A DNA stretch of 64,000 nt from Actinomycetospora lemnae (GCF_028737315.1 NZ_JAQZAO010000001.1:186001-250000); one strand, 5' to 3'; shown: positions 31,277 to 40,144, numbered from the stretch's first letter. A program made the numbers and translations. The notes: a model not told the origin generated them from the letters alone.

Positions 31277-32749
31277 GTGGTCGACCGGGAGCTCGACGCC
31301 CTCGTCATCGGGGCGGGGGTCGGCGGCCTCGCCGCGCTCCACCTGCTGCGCGAGCAGGGCCTGCGCGTCCGGGCCTACGACGCCGCCGAGGACGTCGGCG
31401 GGGCGTGGTGGTGGCACGGCTACCCCGGGTCGCACCTCGACACCGAGGGCGCCGCGTACCAGTACTCCTTCTCCGAGGCGCTCTACCGCGACTGGGGCTG
31501 GAGCGAGCGGTACCCCGCGGGCTACGAGGTGCTGCGCTGGCTGCGCTTCGTCGCCGACCGGCTGGACCTGCGCCGTGACCTGGCCCTCGCCACCCGCGTC
31601 GTCAGCGCCCACCTCGACGAGGCCCACGGGCGCTGGACGGTGCGCACCGACCGCGGCGAGACCGTCGACACGCGGTTCGTGGTCGCGTGCACCGGCCTGC
31701 TCCCCGGGCCGGCCGCCGACCTCGCGACCGGGGACTTCGCCGGCACCGTGCTGCGCACCTCGCACTGGCCGGAGGGCCGCCACGACCTCGCCGGACGGCG
31801 CGTCGGCGTCGTCGGTCCGGGCACGGCCGGCGTGCAGCTCGTGCCGTGGATCGCCCGCGACACCGCGCACGTGACGGTGCTCTCGCGGGCGCCGGTGTGG
31901 GTCGTGGCGCGGTCGAACCCCGTCTACGGCTGGGCGGAGCGCGACGCCTACCGCGCGCGGTTCGCCGAGCTGCGCACGACGCTGCCGACCACCGCGACCG
32001 GGGACCGCTACGCACCCCGTCACCGCCCCGCCGACCTCGACCCGGCGCAGCGCCGGGGCCTGCTCGAGGGCCTGCTGCGCGACGGCTCCCGGCGGCTGTG
32101 GCTCGACGGCCTCACCGGGCTGGGCACCGATCCCGCGGTGGACGCCGAGGTCACCGCCGTCGTCCGCGACGCCATGGTCGTCCGCCTCGGCGACCCGCGG
32201 CTCGTCACGGCGCTCGTGCCCGACGACCACGGCGTCGCCGCCGGCCCGGTCGCCCTCGACGACGGCTACCTCGAGGCGTGCACGCGCCCGGACGTCGACG
32301 TCGTCGACCTGCGCCGCGACCCGGTCGCGGCCGTGCGCCCGGAGGGTGTCGCGCTGGTGTCGGGGGCCGTCCACGAGCTCGACGTCCTCGTGCTCACCGA
32401 GGAGCCCGACGCGGGCCCGCCCGCGCTGGGCGGCATCGACGTGCGGGGGCGCGACGGGCGCCCGCTGGACCCGGAGACATCACTGCTGGGGCTCGCCACG
32501 CCCGGCTTCCCGAACCTCCTCACCACCGCCGCCCCGCCCGCCCCCACGTCGCGGCACGCGGTGATGACGACGGTCCGCGAGCACCAGGCCGCGTGGATCG
32601 CCCGCGCGGTCGGGGACCTCGACGCGGCGGGGTGCACGACGCTCGAGGCGGTCGGCTCCGGGCCCGCGTCGGTCGACGGGGTCGGCGACTACCTGGCGCG
32701 CTGCGCGGCGGAGGCCGCGGCGGGCTACCCGTCGTTCCGCCGTCGCTGA
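31277..32749 (+). CDS. Baeyer-Villiger monooxygenase-like flavoprotein lacking the fingerprint histidine
   Basis: A 490-residue class B flavin monooxygenase relative. FAD motif GAGVGG (11-16) and NADPH motif GPGTAG are intact. The fingerprint is FAGTVLRTSHWP (153-164), where the conserved histidine is Arg159 (the FxGxxxHxxxWP pattern fails at that position, although a His is present three residues later). It is about 60 residues shorter than the enzyme at 11745-13403, with gaps in the C-terminal half. The end LGLATPGFPNLLTT still matches the family. GTG 31277. It may be an oxidase, an altered-substrate enzyme or a decaying paralogue. Confidence 0.8.
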   Translation: MVDRELDALVIGAGVGGLAALHLLREQGLRVRAYDAAEDVGGAWWWHGYPGSHLDTEGAAYQYSFSEALYRDWGWSERYPAGYEVLRWLRFVADRLDLRRDLALATRVVSAHLDEAHGRWTVRTDRGETVDTRFVVACTGLLPGPAADLATGDFAGTVLRTSHWPEGRHDLAGRRVGVVGPGTAGVQLVPWIARDTAHVTVLSRAPVWVVARSNPVYGWAERDAYRARFAELRTTLPTTATGDRYAPRHRPADLDPAQRRGLLEGLLRDGSRRLWLDGLTGLGTDPAVDAEVTAVVRDAMVVRLGDPRLVTALVPDDHGVAAGPVALDDGYLEACTRPDVDVVDLRRDPVAAVRPEGVALVSGAVHELDVLVLTEEPDAGPPALGGIDVRGRDGRPLDPETSLLGLATPGFPNLLTTAAPPAPTSRHAVMTTVREHQAAWIARAVGDLDAAGCTTLEAVGSGPASVDGVGDYLARCAAEAAAGYPSFRRR

Positions 32750-32756
32750 CGGGGTC

Positions 32757-33524
32757 CTACGACGCGGGCGACCAGACGCAGTCGCCGCTGAACTCGACGA
32801 GGCCGTCGCTCGCGCGCACGGTGATGTAGGCGGGACCCTCGTTCGTGGTCTCCGGGATGCCGATGGGGGTGCCGTCGGCCTGCTTGCGATAGGCGGCGCA
32901 GAACGGGAAGAGGCTGTCCGCGGGCGCGCCGGCGGTGCGGTAGCGGCCGGGCGCGATCTCGCCGCCGACGGTGTAGGTGCCCTGCCCGAAGCTGCCGGCC
33001 GGGACGGCCGGCGCGGGAGCACTCGCCGAGGACGGCGCGGAGGAGTACGTCGGCGCGGTCGAGCCGGTGCCGGACGTCGACGGGGTGCTCGTGGCGGAGG
33101 CGAAGGCGGACACCCAGAGCACGCAGATGAGCAGGCCGACCGCGCCCAGCACGATACCGGCGTTCGCGAGACCGCGGCCGACGCCGCCGCGCCGGATCGC
33201 GGCCGCCTGGGCCACGATCGACAGCACCAGCCCCACCGGGCTGATCACCCACGCCACGATCCCGACGAACGGCACGAGCGCCAGCACGGCACCGACGAGC
33301 GCGACGACGAAGCCACCGGTCGCCAGGCCGTTGGTCGGCTGGGGCACGACGGGCGGGGGCCCGTAGTACCCGGCCGACCCGTACGGCGACGGGTACCCGG
33401 GGGCCGGCTGCCCGTACGGGGACCGGCCGTACGGGGACTCGCCGTACGCCGGCTGCGCGTACGGCTGCGGTCCCGGCTGGGCCGGCGGCCCGGGCCGGTA
33501 CGGCGGCGGGTGCTGCTGCGTCAT
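32757..33524 (-). CDS. DUF4190-type membrane protein with secreted C-terminal domain
   Basis: A 255-residue protein. The first 65 residues are a Pro/Tyr/Gly-rich repeat region (PYGQPA, SPYG). The DUF4190-like membrane part has two helices (GGFVVALVGAVLALVPFVGI..., GIVLGAVGLLICVLWVSAFA) around RRGGVGRGLANAG. A Ser/Thr/Pro linker leads to a beta-rich outer domain with YTVGGEIAPGRYRTAG and FSGDCVW, a pattern common in actinobacterial surface proteins. ATG 33524 has GGGGGAG upstream; ATG 33548 is a weaker alternative. It probably acts at the cell surface; no enzymatic motif is seen. Confidence 0.78.
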   Translation of the reverse strand: MTQQHPPPYRPGPPAQPGPQPYAQPAYGESPYGRSPYGQPAPGYPSPYGSAGYYGPPPVVPQPTNGLATGGFVVALVGAVLALVPFVGIVAWVISPVGLVLSIVAQAAAIRRGGVGRGLANAGIVLGAVGLLICVLWVSAFASATSTPSTSGTGSTAPTYSSAPSSASAPAPAVPAGSFGQGTYTVGGEIAPGRYRTAGAPADSLFPFCAAYRKQADGTPIGIPETTNEGPAYITVRASDGLVEFSGDCVWSPAS

Positions 33525-33693
33525 CGCTCGTCTCCCCCGACTGATCACCTGCTCGCCGGTGTCTCGTCGGCCACGGACCGGACGTTACGGGGCGTCACCC
33601 CACCGGGTCGGGCGCCGCACCCCGCGGACGTGACGCCACCCATCCGCCGGGCCCGCCCGCCGCGCGGTCCGGCCCCGATAGCCTGGAGAGGCC

Positions 33694-34065
33694 ATGACAC
33701 CTCGCCGTGCCCAGCCGATCGCCGTGGCCGTCGACGCCCGCGACCCCGAGGTGCTCGCGTGGTTCTGGTGCGGGGTCCTCGGGTCGTCGGTCGTGCGCCG
33801 CTGGCACGACGCGCACGGCACCGCGTACGTCGAGGTCGGCCTCGTCGGCGACGTCGTGCTGCTGTTCCAGGCCGTCGCGACGCCGACGGCGGGCAAGAAC
33901 CGGATGCACCTCGACCTCGCCGCGCCCGGGGAGCAGCGCGCCGAGGTGGAGCGTCTGGTGGGTCTCGGGGCGCGGGTGCTCGACGAGGCGCCCGACCACC
34001 CGTGGGTCGTGCTCGCCGACCCCGAGGGCAACGAGTTCTGCGTGCTGCCGGCGCGCGCGTCGTGA
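33694..34065 (+). CDS. VOC (glyoxalase-like) family protein
   Basis: A 123-residue single-domain protein of the vicinal oxygen chelate fold, of the glyoxalase-like type (VAVDARDPEVLAWFWCGVLG, MHLDLAAPGEQRAEVERLVG, DPEGNEFCVLPA). Typical members are small metal-binding isomerases, dioxygenases or resistance proteins; many actinobacterial copies are uncharacterised. A cysteine at WCGVLG replaces the usual Y/S. ATG 33694; the stop overlaps the next gene by four bases (GTGA, 34062-34065). Confidence 0.82.
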   Translation: MTPRRAQPIAVAVDARDPEVLAWFWCGVLGSSVVRRWHDAHGTAYVEVGLVGDVVLLFQAVATPTAGKNRMHLDLAAPGEQRAEVERLVGLGARVLDEAPDHPWVVLADPEGNEFCVLPARAS

Positions 34066-34370
34066 GCCGCCTCGTCCCGCGCCGCCCGGCCCCCGTGCGG
34101 CACGTGCCCCGTCTGCTCGCCGGCCTGCTCTGGCGCACCGTCGGCGCCGGGTGGTGGGTCAGCCGGGGCTGGTGGACCGCCCGCACCGCCGTGCTCACCA
34201 CGATCGCCGAGGTCGGGTCGCGGCGCCGCCCCCACCACCCCCACCTCGGCGCCCACCGCCGCGACGACCGGAGCCGTCCCCGCCGCCGTGTCCACGCCGG
34301 CCGGACCCCGGCGCGACCGGTGTCCGCGGCGCGCCCGGGCGGCCGGGCGCGCCGGCGGCCCCGTCGGTGA
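34062..34370 (+). CDS. Small basic hypothetical protein
   Basis: A 102-residue frame starting at GTG 34062 inside the stop of the VOC gene. The first 55 residues contain a Trp-rich amphipathic/hydrophobic stretch (LLAGLLWRTVGAGWWVSRGW, WTARTAVLTTIAEVG); the rest is Arg/His/Pro-rich and probably disordered. The four-base overlap favours a real, coupled gene, but composition is also what out-of-frame GC-rich DNA gives. No family is recognised. Confidence 0.4.
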   Translation: MSRLVPRRPAPVRHVPRLLAGLLWRTVGAGWWVSRGWWTARTAVLTTIAEVGSRRRPHHPHLGAHRRDDRSRPRRRVHAGRTPARPVSAARPGGRARRRPRR

Positions 34371-34385
34371 CGCCGGTCGGGCCCG

Positions 34386-35435
34386 TCAGGCGTCCACGGC
34401 GTCGTCGGCCTTCGCCGCGCCGCGGGTGCCCATCGGCTGCGGCGGGCCCTTCGTCGTGTCCTGCTCGGTCTGGTACTCCGCCTCGGAGTTGATCTCGGCG
34501 CCGAGCAGCACGATGTAGGCGGTCAGGTAGAGCCACAGCAGGAACACGACGATGCCGGCGAGGGTGCCGTAGGTCTTGTTGTAGCTGCCGAAGTTGTCGA
34601 CGTAGAAGCTGAAGGCGACGCTGCCGACGACCCACAGCACGGTCGCGAACAGCGAGCCCGGCGTCACCCAGCGCATGCGCGGGGCGTCCCGGTCGGGCGC
34701 GATCCGGTAGGCCACGGCGAGACCCGCGACGACGAGCACGACCAGCAGCACCCAGCGCACGATCTGCGCGAGGATCCGACCCGCGGTGCCGAGGGCGTCG
34801 AGCAGCACCGGGGCGACGGCCACGAGGGCGACCGCGACCACGATGAAGACGATCGCGCCGAGCGTGAGGGCGAGCGCGATGGCGCGCAGCTTCACCGCGC
34901 CGCGGCCCTCGGTCTCGTCGTAGGCGATGTTGATCGCCGCCATGAGGTTCTGCGTCCCGCTCGACGCGCTGAACAGGGCGGCGAGGATCGAGATGACGAG
35001 GCCGGTGGTCAGGCTCCCGGTCCCGGCGTTGACCACCGCGCCGATCTGGTCGGTGACGAGGCTCTGGGCGCTGGCCGGCAGCGCCTGCGACAGGCTCTCG
35101 ATGGTGGCCGCCACCTGCGCCGGGTCGGCCACGAGCCCGTAGAGCGACACCAGGGCGATGAGCGCCGGGATGATCGCCAGGAACCCGAAGAACGCGACGC
35201 CGCCCGCGAGCATGCTCACGTTGTCGGTGCTGCTCTCCTTGAACGCGCGGCGCACGATCTGCCACCACCCGCGCGGCGGCACCTGCTGCGGCGAGGACGC
35301 GCGGCCCCCGGGGACGCCCGGAGCGGCGGTGGTCGTCGCGGTCCGCGGTCGGGTGCGGGGCCGGGTCTCGTCGGGACCCCGCACGACCGCGCGGGCGACG
35401 AGCACGGCGGACAGCAGTCGGGTGGCGACACCCAC
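34386..35435 (-). CDS. YihY/BrkB family membrane protein
   Basis: A 349-residue inner-membrane protein with about six helices. NVSMLAGGVAFFGFLAIIPA, the conserved SASSGTQNLMAAINIAYDET with RGAVKLRAIALALTLG, and GSYNKTYGTLAGIVVFLLWL match the YihY/virulence-factor-BrkB family, once mistaken for RNase BN. The cytoplasmic N-terminus (about 55 residues) is Arg/Thr/Pro-rich and the C-terminus is charged. Function is unsettled; transport or envelope integrity has been proposed. GTG 35435 has AGGAGG upstream and is divergent from the mechanosensitive-channel-like gene over about 200 bases. Confidence 0.9.
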   Translation of the reverse strand: MGVATRLLSAVLVARAVVRGPDETRPRTRPRTATTTAAPGVPGGRASSPQQVPPRGWWQIVRRAFKESSTDNVSMLAGGVAFFGFLAIIPALIALVSLYGLVADPAQVAATIESLSQALPASAQSLVTDQIGAVVNAGTGSLTTGLVISILAALFSASSGTQNLMAAINIAYDETEGRGAVKLRAIALALTLGAIVFIVVAVALVAVAPVLLDALGTAGRILAQIVRWVLLVVLVVAGLAVAYRIAPDRDAPRMRWVTPGSLFATVLWVVGSVAFSFYVDNFGSYNKTYGTLAGIVVFLLWLYLTAYIVLLGAEINSEAEYQTEQDTTKGPPQPMGTRGAAKADDAVDA

Positions 35436-35640
35436 GGCGACCTCCTCGCTGGACGGCAGGCGCGGCTGGTACCCGGAGCGTCGTCGCCGGAATCACCGGC
35501 CCGGGTGGGGAGACCCGGCTCGCGAGCACCGCGACGGCCGATCGGGTGATGGCGTGGTTCTGTCCGTCACCGATCGGGCACCACGGCCGCGCACCACGGA
35601 GTGAGTCGGCGAACGACGTCGACGGACGAGGAGTCGAGCC

Positions 35641-36639
35641 ATGAACCCTGCGCCGCCGAGCGGGGGTGGGTTCAACGTGCTGCAGAGCCTGCAGAACGCG
35701 TTCACCACCCTGCTGAACTACGTACCGAACGTGATCGGGGCCCTGCTGGTCCTGCTCATCGGCTACATCATCGCCCGCCTCATCCGGGCCGGGATCACCA
35801 AGCTGCTGCGCCGCGTGCGCCTCGACGAGCGCCTGACCCACGGCCGTGGCGGTGAGTACGTCGCCCGCTTCTCCCCCGACGGCAGCCCCTCGAAGCTCGT
35901 CGGGCTGGTCGTGCAGTGGGTCCTGCTCGTGTTCGTGATCGTCACGGCGGTCGGGACGCTGAACATCCCCGCGGTCACCGGGTTCGTGAGCCTGGTCCTG
36001 TCGTACCTGCCGAACGTGCTCGCCGCGGTGCTGATCTTCCTGGTCGCCGCCGCGATCGCCGCCGCCGTCGGTGGGCTGGTGCACCGCACGATGGGCGAGA
36101 CCCCGACCGGCCGCGTCGCGCGCAGCGCCGCCCCCACGCTGGTCATGGCGATCGCCGTCTTCATGATCCTCAACCAGCTCGGCATCGCCGAGACGATCGT
36201 CACCGCCACCTACATCGCGCTGATCGGCGCGGTGGCGCTCGGGTCGGCGCTGGCCTTCGGTCTCGGCGGGCGCGACGCGGCCGCCGACCTCATCAACTCC
36301 GGCTACCGCCGCGCCCAGCAGCAGTCCGACCAGGTCCGCCAGGACATGCAGGTCGGCCGCCAGCGGGCTGAGGCCGACGCCCGGGCGCACGCCCCGAGCG
36401 GGCTGCAGGACGACGGCCGGGGGAACGCCCCCGCCGGGGCCCCGACGCCGCCCAACGGCACGCCGGTCCCGGGCAACGACCCCTACGCGGGCGCCCCGGG
36501 AGCCGGGCCGAGCCAGCCCGGCAGCGCCGGCCCGGCCACCCGTCCCGGCGACCCCTACGGTCCCGGTGACGCCTACGGGCCCGGCGCGACCGAGCCCGTC
36601 ACGCCCGGCACCCCGCCCGGGGGCACGCCCCGGCGCTGA
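35641..36639 (+). CDS. Mechanosensitive-channel-like TM-helix protein
   Basis: A 332-residue membrane protein with four to five hydrophobic helices. LLNYVPNVIGALLVLLIGYI is repeated in related form as LVLSYLPNVLAAVLIFLVAA, the conserved TM-helix repeat (PF05552) found in CmpX/MscS-like proteins. ALGSALAFGLGGRDAAADLI resembles the pore-lining helix end of MscS. The last 110 residues are a Pro/Gly-rich disordered tail (PGDPYGPGDAYGPG). ATG 35641 follows GACGAGGAG. It probably responds to membrane tension; no full MscS beta domain is present. Confidence 0.82.
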   Translation: MNPAPPSGGGFNVLQSLQNAFTTLLNYVPNVIGALLVLLIGYIIARLIRAGITKLLRRVRLDERLTHGRGGEYVARFSPDGSPSKLVGLVVQWVLLVFVIVTAVGTLNIPAVTGFVSLVLSYLPNVLAAVLIFLVAAAIAAAVGGLVHRTMGETPTGRVARSAAPTLVMAIAVFMILNQLGIAETIVTATYIALIGAVALGSALAFGLGGRDAAADLINSGYRRAQQQSDQVRQDMQVGRQRAEADARAHAPSGLQDDGRGNAPAGAPTPPNGTPVPGNDPYAGAPGAGPSQPGSAGPATRPGDPYGPGDAYGPGATEPVTPGTPPGGTPRR

Positions 36640-36659
36640 CCCTCGTCCCTCCTGACCCG

Positions 36660-36692
36660 ACCGCCCCGGCGCGTGCCACGCGCCGGGGCGGT
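36660..36692 (+). terminator. Strong GC hairpin terminator
   Basis: A perfect 16-bp inverted repeat: ACCGCCCCGGCGCGTG (36660-36675) and CACGCGCCGGGGCGGT (36677-36692) with a one-base centre. It lies 20 bases after the stop of the channel-like gene. No T-run follows, as in many actinobacterial terminators. Confidence 0.75.
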
Positions 36693-36822
36693 CGTGCGTC
36701 CGGGTCCGGTGGGCGGCCGCCCTCGCGCCGACGCCTCACGCGTCACCCGGCCGAGGGCGGGGTACACGGCCTCGACGCCGGTTGACCGGTCCAGCCCGCG
36801 ATCCCCGTCGAGCGGGAGGACC

Positions 36823-37119
36823 ATGGATGCGACAGGAGACCGCGGGATCCCGCACCACACGGCTGATGGCCGGCGTGGTGGCCCCGCCGTCGCACGGGTC
36901 CGCGCCGCCGCCACCGAGCTCAAGGCCCTGCTCACCGGCGACGGCCCGGGACCCGAGGAGGCGGACGACGTCGTCGACGAGCTCGCCGCCCTCGTGCAGC
37001 TCGCCGCGCTCGCCGGGCACGCCTCGCTCGGTCGTCGCAGCAGTGACGTCGAGGCCGCCGCGGTGCGGTTCACCCTGGCGCTGCAGTCGCTGCGCGACGA
37101 CCCCGGCCGGGACGACTGA
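36823..37119 (+). CDS. Small helical hypothetical protein (98 aa)
   Basis: ATG 36823 has GGGAGGA upstream. After a basic start (MDATGDRGIPHHTADGRRGG) the protein is mostly helical and Ala/Leu-rich: AVARVRAAATELKALL, EADDVVDELAALVQLAALAG, VEAAAVRFTLALQSLRDD. It has no cysteines or metal motif, and may be a small regulator or chaperone-like bundle. It lies alone and converges on the ten-gene minus-strand cluster (six bases between stops). Confidence 0.6.
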   Translation: MDATGDRGIPHHTADGRRGGPAVARVRAAATELKALLTGDGPGPEEADDVVDELAALVQLAALAGHASLGRRSSDVEAAAVRFTLALQSLRDDPGRDD

Positions 37120-37125
37120 GCCCGG

Positions 37126-38388
37126 TCAGTCCCGCGGGGGCGCGAGCTCGTGGCGCTCGCGCAGCCACGCCGCGATCTGCTCCGCGGCGAGCTCGTTGCC
37201 CGTCGGTTCGCCGGCGGCGATGGCGCCGCCGAAGTGGGTCCCGCGCACGGTGACGTGGGTGCGGTCGGCGGCACCGAGCGCGCCGACCATCGCGCGGGTG
37301 TCCGACGGGAACGCCGCCTGGTCGCCGGTGAGCTCGACGAACAGGGTCGGCACGGTGACGCCCGGCGCGCAGCGGACGAAGTCGGCGTTCGTCGAGAGCC
37401 CGGACCACGTCGAGAGCCACGCCTCGGGGGTCGTCAGCCGCCCGAAGCCGACCTGCCCGTAGTTGATGAGGTCGGGCCGCGCGCCGAACAGCGAGCCGTA
37501 GGGCCGCTCGCTGGGGTCGAGCGAGAGGTCGACCGTGCGGGGGTCGGCGTCGGTGCGGAACACCGTGATGACGTGCGGGGCGAGCGCGCGGCGCCGGTCG
37601 GCGGGGTCGCCGGAGGCCCGGTGCGCGGCGCGCGCCTCCGCGACCCGGGCGACGTGCTCGCGCGCGACGGCGTCGATGCGCGCGACGCGGTCGCGCTGGG
37701 CGGCGCGGTAGCGCTCCAGGAAGGCCGGGGCGTACGACGCGCTGCGCGGCGGCTCGACGAACCCGTTCTCCGCCCGGAACGGGTCGAGGTCGGGCACGAC
37801 GGACAGGGGGTCGCGCTCGTCGGCGACCGACGGGTCGATGCAGCCCAGCAGCAGGCGCCCCTGCCCGGGGTGCGGGGCCAGGAACACGACGCCGTCGACG
37901 GCGGGCATGCTCGCGGCGGCGAGCGTCGTCGGCCGGCCCGCCGGGGTGGTGGCCAGCCGGTGGTCCGGCGCGAGGCCGGCCTGCTCGAGGTAGAACGCGT
38001 AGAGGGTGCCGCCCCCGGAGTGCCCGAGCGGCACGATCGCGTCGAACCCCCGCTCGCGCAGGAAGACCATGCCCGCCGCGACGTCGAGCAGCGCCTGCTC
38101 GTGCACGAGCGTCAGGTCGTTGTTCACCGAGCGGGTGTGCTGGGTCCACACCGCCGTCCCGGCGCGCAGCAGGTGCGGCACCAGCGCGTGGTGGGTGAGG
38201 TCCTGGCGCGGGTGCATCAGGCACACCACGGTGCGCGCGCCCGGCACGGTCGCGAGCACCCCGCGCACCGTGGCGCCGTCCGACGTCGTCAGCTCGTGGA
38301 CGCTCGTGACGGTCGCGGCCGGGCGCTCGTCGGCCGCCACGTAGCGTCCCGCGCCCAGGCCCTCGGTCGCCGCCGTCGGCGCGCTCAT
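37126..38388 (-). CDS. Alpha/beta hydrolase (ring-cleavage cluster)
   Basis: A 420-residue serine hydrolase. The nucleophile elbow GHSGGGT, the oxyanion-side CLMHPRQD and the C-terminal catalytic-His region GTHFGGAIAAGEPTGN fit the alpha/beta hydrolase fold; the long insertion (about 180-280) forms a lid. It is the last gene of the ten-gene cluster, overlapping the 81-residue gene by ATGA (38385-38388). Following a VOC dioxygenase-like protein, it could hydrolyse a ring-cleavage product, as carbon-carbon hydrolases do in meta-cleavage pathways, or an ester. The substrate is unknown. ATG 38388. Confidence 0.75.
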   Translation of the reverse strand: MSAPTAATEGLGAGRYVAADERPAATVTSVHELTTSDGATVRGVLATVPGARTVVCLMHPRQDLTHHALVPHLLRAGTAVWTQHTRSVNNDLTLVHEQALLDVAAGMVFLRERGFDAIVPLGHSGGGTLYAFYLEQAGLAPDHRLATTPAGRPTTLAAASMPAVDGVVFLAPHPGQGRLLLGCIDPSVADERDPLSVVPDLDPFRAENGFVEPPRSASYAPAFLERYRAAQRDRVARIDAVAREHVARVAEARAAHRASGDPADRRRALAPHVITVFRTDADPRTVDLSLDPSERPYGSLFGARPDLINYGQVGFGRLTTPEAWLSTWSGLSTNADFVRCAPGVTVPTLFVELTGDQAAFPSDTRAMVGALGAADRTHVTVRGTHFGGAIAAGEPTGNELAAEQIAAWLRERHELAPPRD

Positions 38389-38630
38389 GCGGGCTCGACG
38401 CGCAGCGCGTCCTTGTCGTGCTGGACGATGCGCCCGCCCGCGATCCCGGCGACGCACGAGTACCAGACCGCGTGCCGGCAGCCCGTCGCGCGGCGGTCGA
38501 CGACGATCGACCCGTCGGCGGTGATCTCGAAGTAGGGCCCGACGCGGCCGACCGTGACCTCCGGGTCCTCCGCCGCGACCTTGGCGACGCCGGTGTTCTC
38601 GGGGACGTCGAGGACGTAGAGGGCGGTCAC
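38385..38630 (-). CDS. 81-residue protein of unknown function in catabolic cluster
   Basis: A compact beta-rich protein (VTALYVLDVPENTGVAKVAA, VGPYFEITADGSIVVDRRAT, then GCRHAVWYSCVAGIAGGRIV). It has two cysteines and one histidine (CRH...C) that could bind a metal, but no known motif. GTG 38630 overlaps the VOC gene's stop by GTGA, and its own stop overlaps the hydrolase start by ATGA, so it is made in step with both and is likely a dedicated component or subunit of the dioxygenase. I do not recognise the family. Confidence 0.7.
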   Translation of the reverse strand: MTALYVLDVPENTGVAKVAAEDPEVTVGRVGPYFEITADGSIVVDRRATGCRHAVWYSCVAGIAGGRIVQHDKDALRVEPA

Positions 38631-39301
38631 GACGTCACCCCCTGCGCCGGCTCCTGCTCCTGCTGCCGGGTGCGCTCCTGGGCGAGCTCCCAGTCGGCGG
38701 CGCGCTCGACGATGAGCTCGGCCTTGCGCGCGAGGAGCTTGCCGAAGGTCGGCTCCGGCTCGCCGACGACGTCGAGCAGCGCGTCGATGGTGAGGTTGGC
38801 GTCGAGGTCCTCCTGCGGCGTCACCGGCCGCATCGCGCGGGTGAACTCGACCATGTAGCCGTTCGGGTCGTGGGTGTAGATCGACTCGATGGTCTCGTGC
38901 TGGATCTGCATCTCCACCGGCCACGACGACGCGTCGAGACGGCGCCGGTACTCCAGCAGGTCGTCCTGGTCGTCGACGTGGATGGCCAGGTGGCGCGACC
39001 GGACGAAGAACTCCGGCACCTCCGGGCCGAACCCGGCGTAGGCGTCGCCGCGGGCCTGCTCGTGCTGGCGCTCGAGCCCGAAGTAGTAGAAGAACGCGAT
39101 CCGGTCGTCGTTGCCGATGTCGAAGAAGAAGTGGATGAAGTCCGGGTGGTCCTCCGGGCCCCACCCGGCGGCACAGATCGAGTGCACGACCGGGAAGCCG
39201 AGGACGTCACGGTAGAAGCGCACCGTGGCGGCGGGGTCGAAGGTGGGGAACGCCGCGTGGTCCACGCCGCGCACCTTGTGCTCGAGCGGTGCGTCCGTCA
39301 T
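38627..39301 (-). CDS. VOC family dioxygenase-like protein
   Basis: A 224-residue vicinal-oxygen-chelate protein. Likely metal ligands are His15 (GVDHAAF), the His of RHLAIHV near residue 110 and the Glu of NGYMVEFTR; Tyr-rich FFYYFGLE lines the pocket. Two betaalphabetabetabeta modules are recognisable in residues 10-150, and the last 65 residues are a helical extension. The ligand set 2-His-1-Glu fits a metal-dependent ring-cleaving dioxygenase, but isomerase or lyase relatives exist. ATG 39301, 33 bases after the TetR gene. Confidence 0.75.
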   Translation of the reverse strand: MTDAPLEHKVRGVDHAAFPTFDPAATVRFYRDVLGFPVVHSICAAGWGPEDHPDFIHFFFDIGNDDRIAFFYYFGLERQHEQARGDAYAGFGPEVPEFFVRSRHLAIHVDDQDDLLEYRRRLDASSWPVEMQIQHETIESIYTHDPNGYMVEFTRAMRPVTPQEDLDANLTIDALLDVVGEPEPTFGKLLARKAELIVERAADWELAQERTRQQEQEPAQGVTS

Positions 39302-39334
39302 GGCGTCGACGGTACGCCGCCGTCGACGCGAGTG

Positions 39335-40072
39335 TCAATCTTTCGACGGTGGCGATGAGCCACCGTTGAGGACGTGCTCGAGGTAGTCGAGGTCCTGGCG
39401 CAGCAGGGCGACCGCGGCGGCGGGGTCGTCGGGCCGCGGGCTCGCCGGACGGCGGTCGGCGGCCTGCGCGACCAGCGCCACCGCCATCTCGGCCATCTGC
39501 TCGGCGACCTCGTCGACCGAGCGCGCGCCGCCGGGGTGGAACCACCAGGCGATCCAGTTGCACATGCCGATGAGCGCGAGCGCGGTGGTGCGCACGTCCC
39601 CGGGCCGGAACTCCCCGCTGCGCACGCCCTGGTCGACGACGCGCACGACACCGTCGAGCACCCGGCGCTTGGCGACCTCGTGCGCCTGCGCGAGGTCCCC
39701 GGGCAGCTCGGACTCCGAGCGGATGACGAGCCGGAACCGCGCCGCGTGCCCGGCCTGGCGCGCCGCGAGGTGGCGGACCAGCCCGCGGATCTTCGCGGTG
39801 GCGTCGAGGTCCTGCGCGGCGATCTCCTCGACCATGTCGGCCGGGCCCTCGGTGATCTCGGTGACCAGCCGCGCGAGGAGCTCGTCCTTGTTCCTGACGT
39901 AGTAGTAGAGCGCCGGCCGGGTCATGCCCATGGCGTCGGCGATGTCCTGCAGGCTCGTGCCCGCGAAGCCGCGCTCGGCGAACAGGCGCGTGGCCTGCTC
40001 GTAGATCTGCGACTCCACCAGCTCGCGGCGGGTCGACGCCCGGCCCTGGGCTGCGGGTCCGGTCGAGCTCAT
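39335..40072 (-). CDS. TetR family regulator of the catabolic cluster
   Basis: A 245-residue repressor-type protein. The DNA-binding domain (about 16-62) is YEQATRLFAERGFAGTSLQD, IADAMGMTRPALYYYVRNKD, a textbook TetR helix-turn-helix; the C-terminal part is a helical effector domain (LIGMCNWIAWWFHPGGARS). It sits in the middle of the ten-gene minus-strand cluster between the P450 (72 bases upstream) and the VOC gene (33 bases downstream). It is a likely local regulator; the ligand could be an aryl-CoA or the free acid. ATG 40072. Confidence 0.9.
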   Translation of the reverse strand: MSSTGPAAQGRASTRRELVESQIYEQATRLFAERGFAGTSLQDIADAMGMTRPALYYYVRNKDELLARLVTEITEGPADMVEEIAAQDLDATAKIRGLVRHLAARQAGHAARFRLVIRSESELPGDLAQAHEVAKRRVLDGVVRVVDQGVRSGEFRPGDVRTTALALIGMCNWIAWWFHPGGARSVDEVAEQMAEMAVALVAQAADRRPASPRPDDPAAAVALLRQDLDYLEHVLNGGSSPPSKD

Positions 40073-40144
40073 GACCGGCGACGATACGGCGGCGGCGGGC
40101 TCACGCGGCGGTCGCGTCCACGGCGTCGCGCGCCGGGGCGGCGC

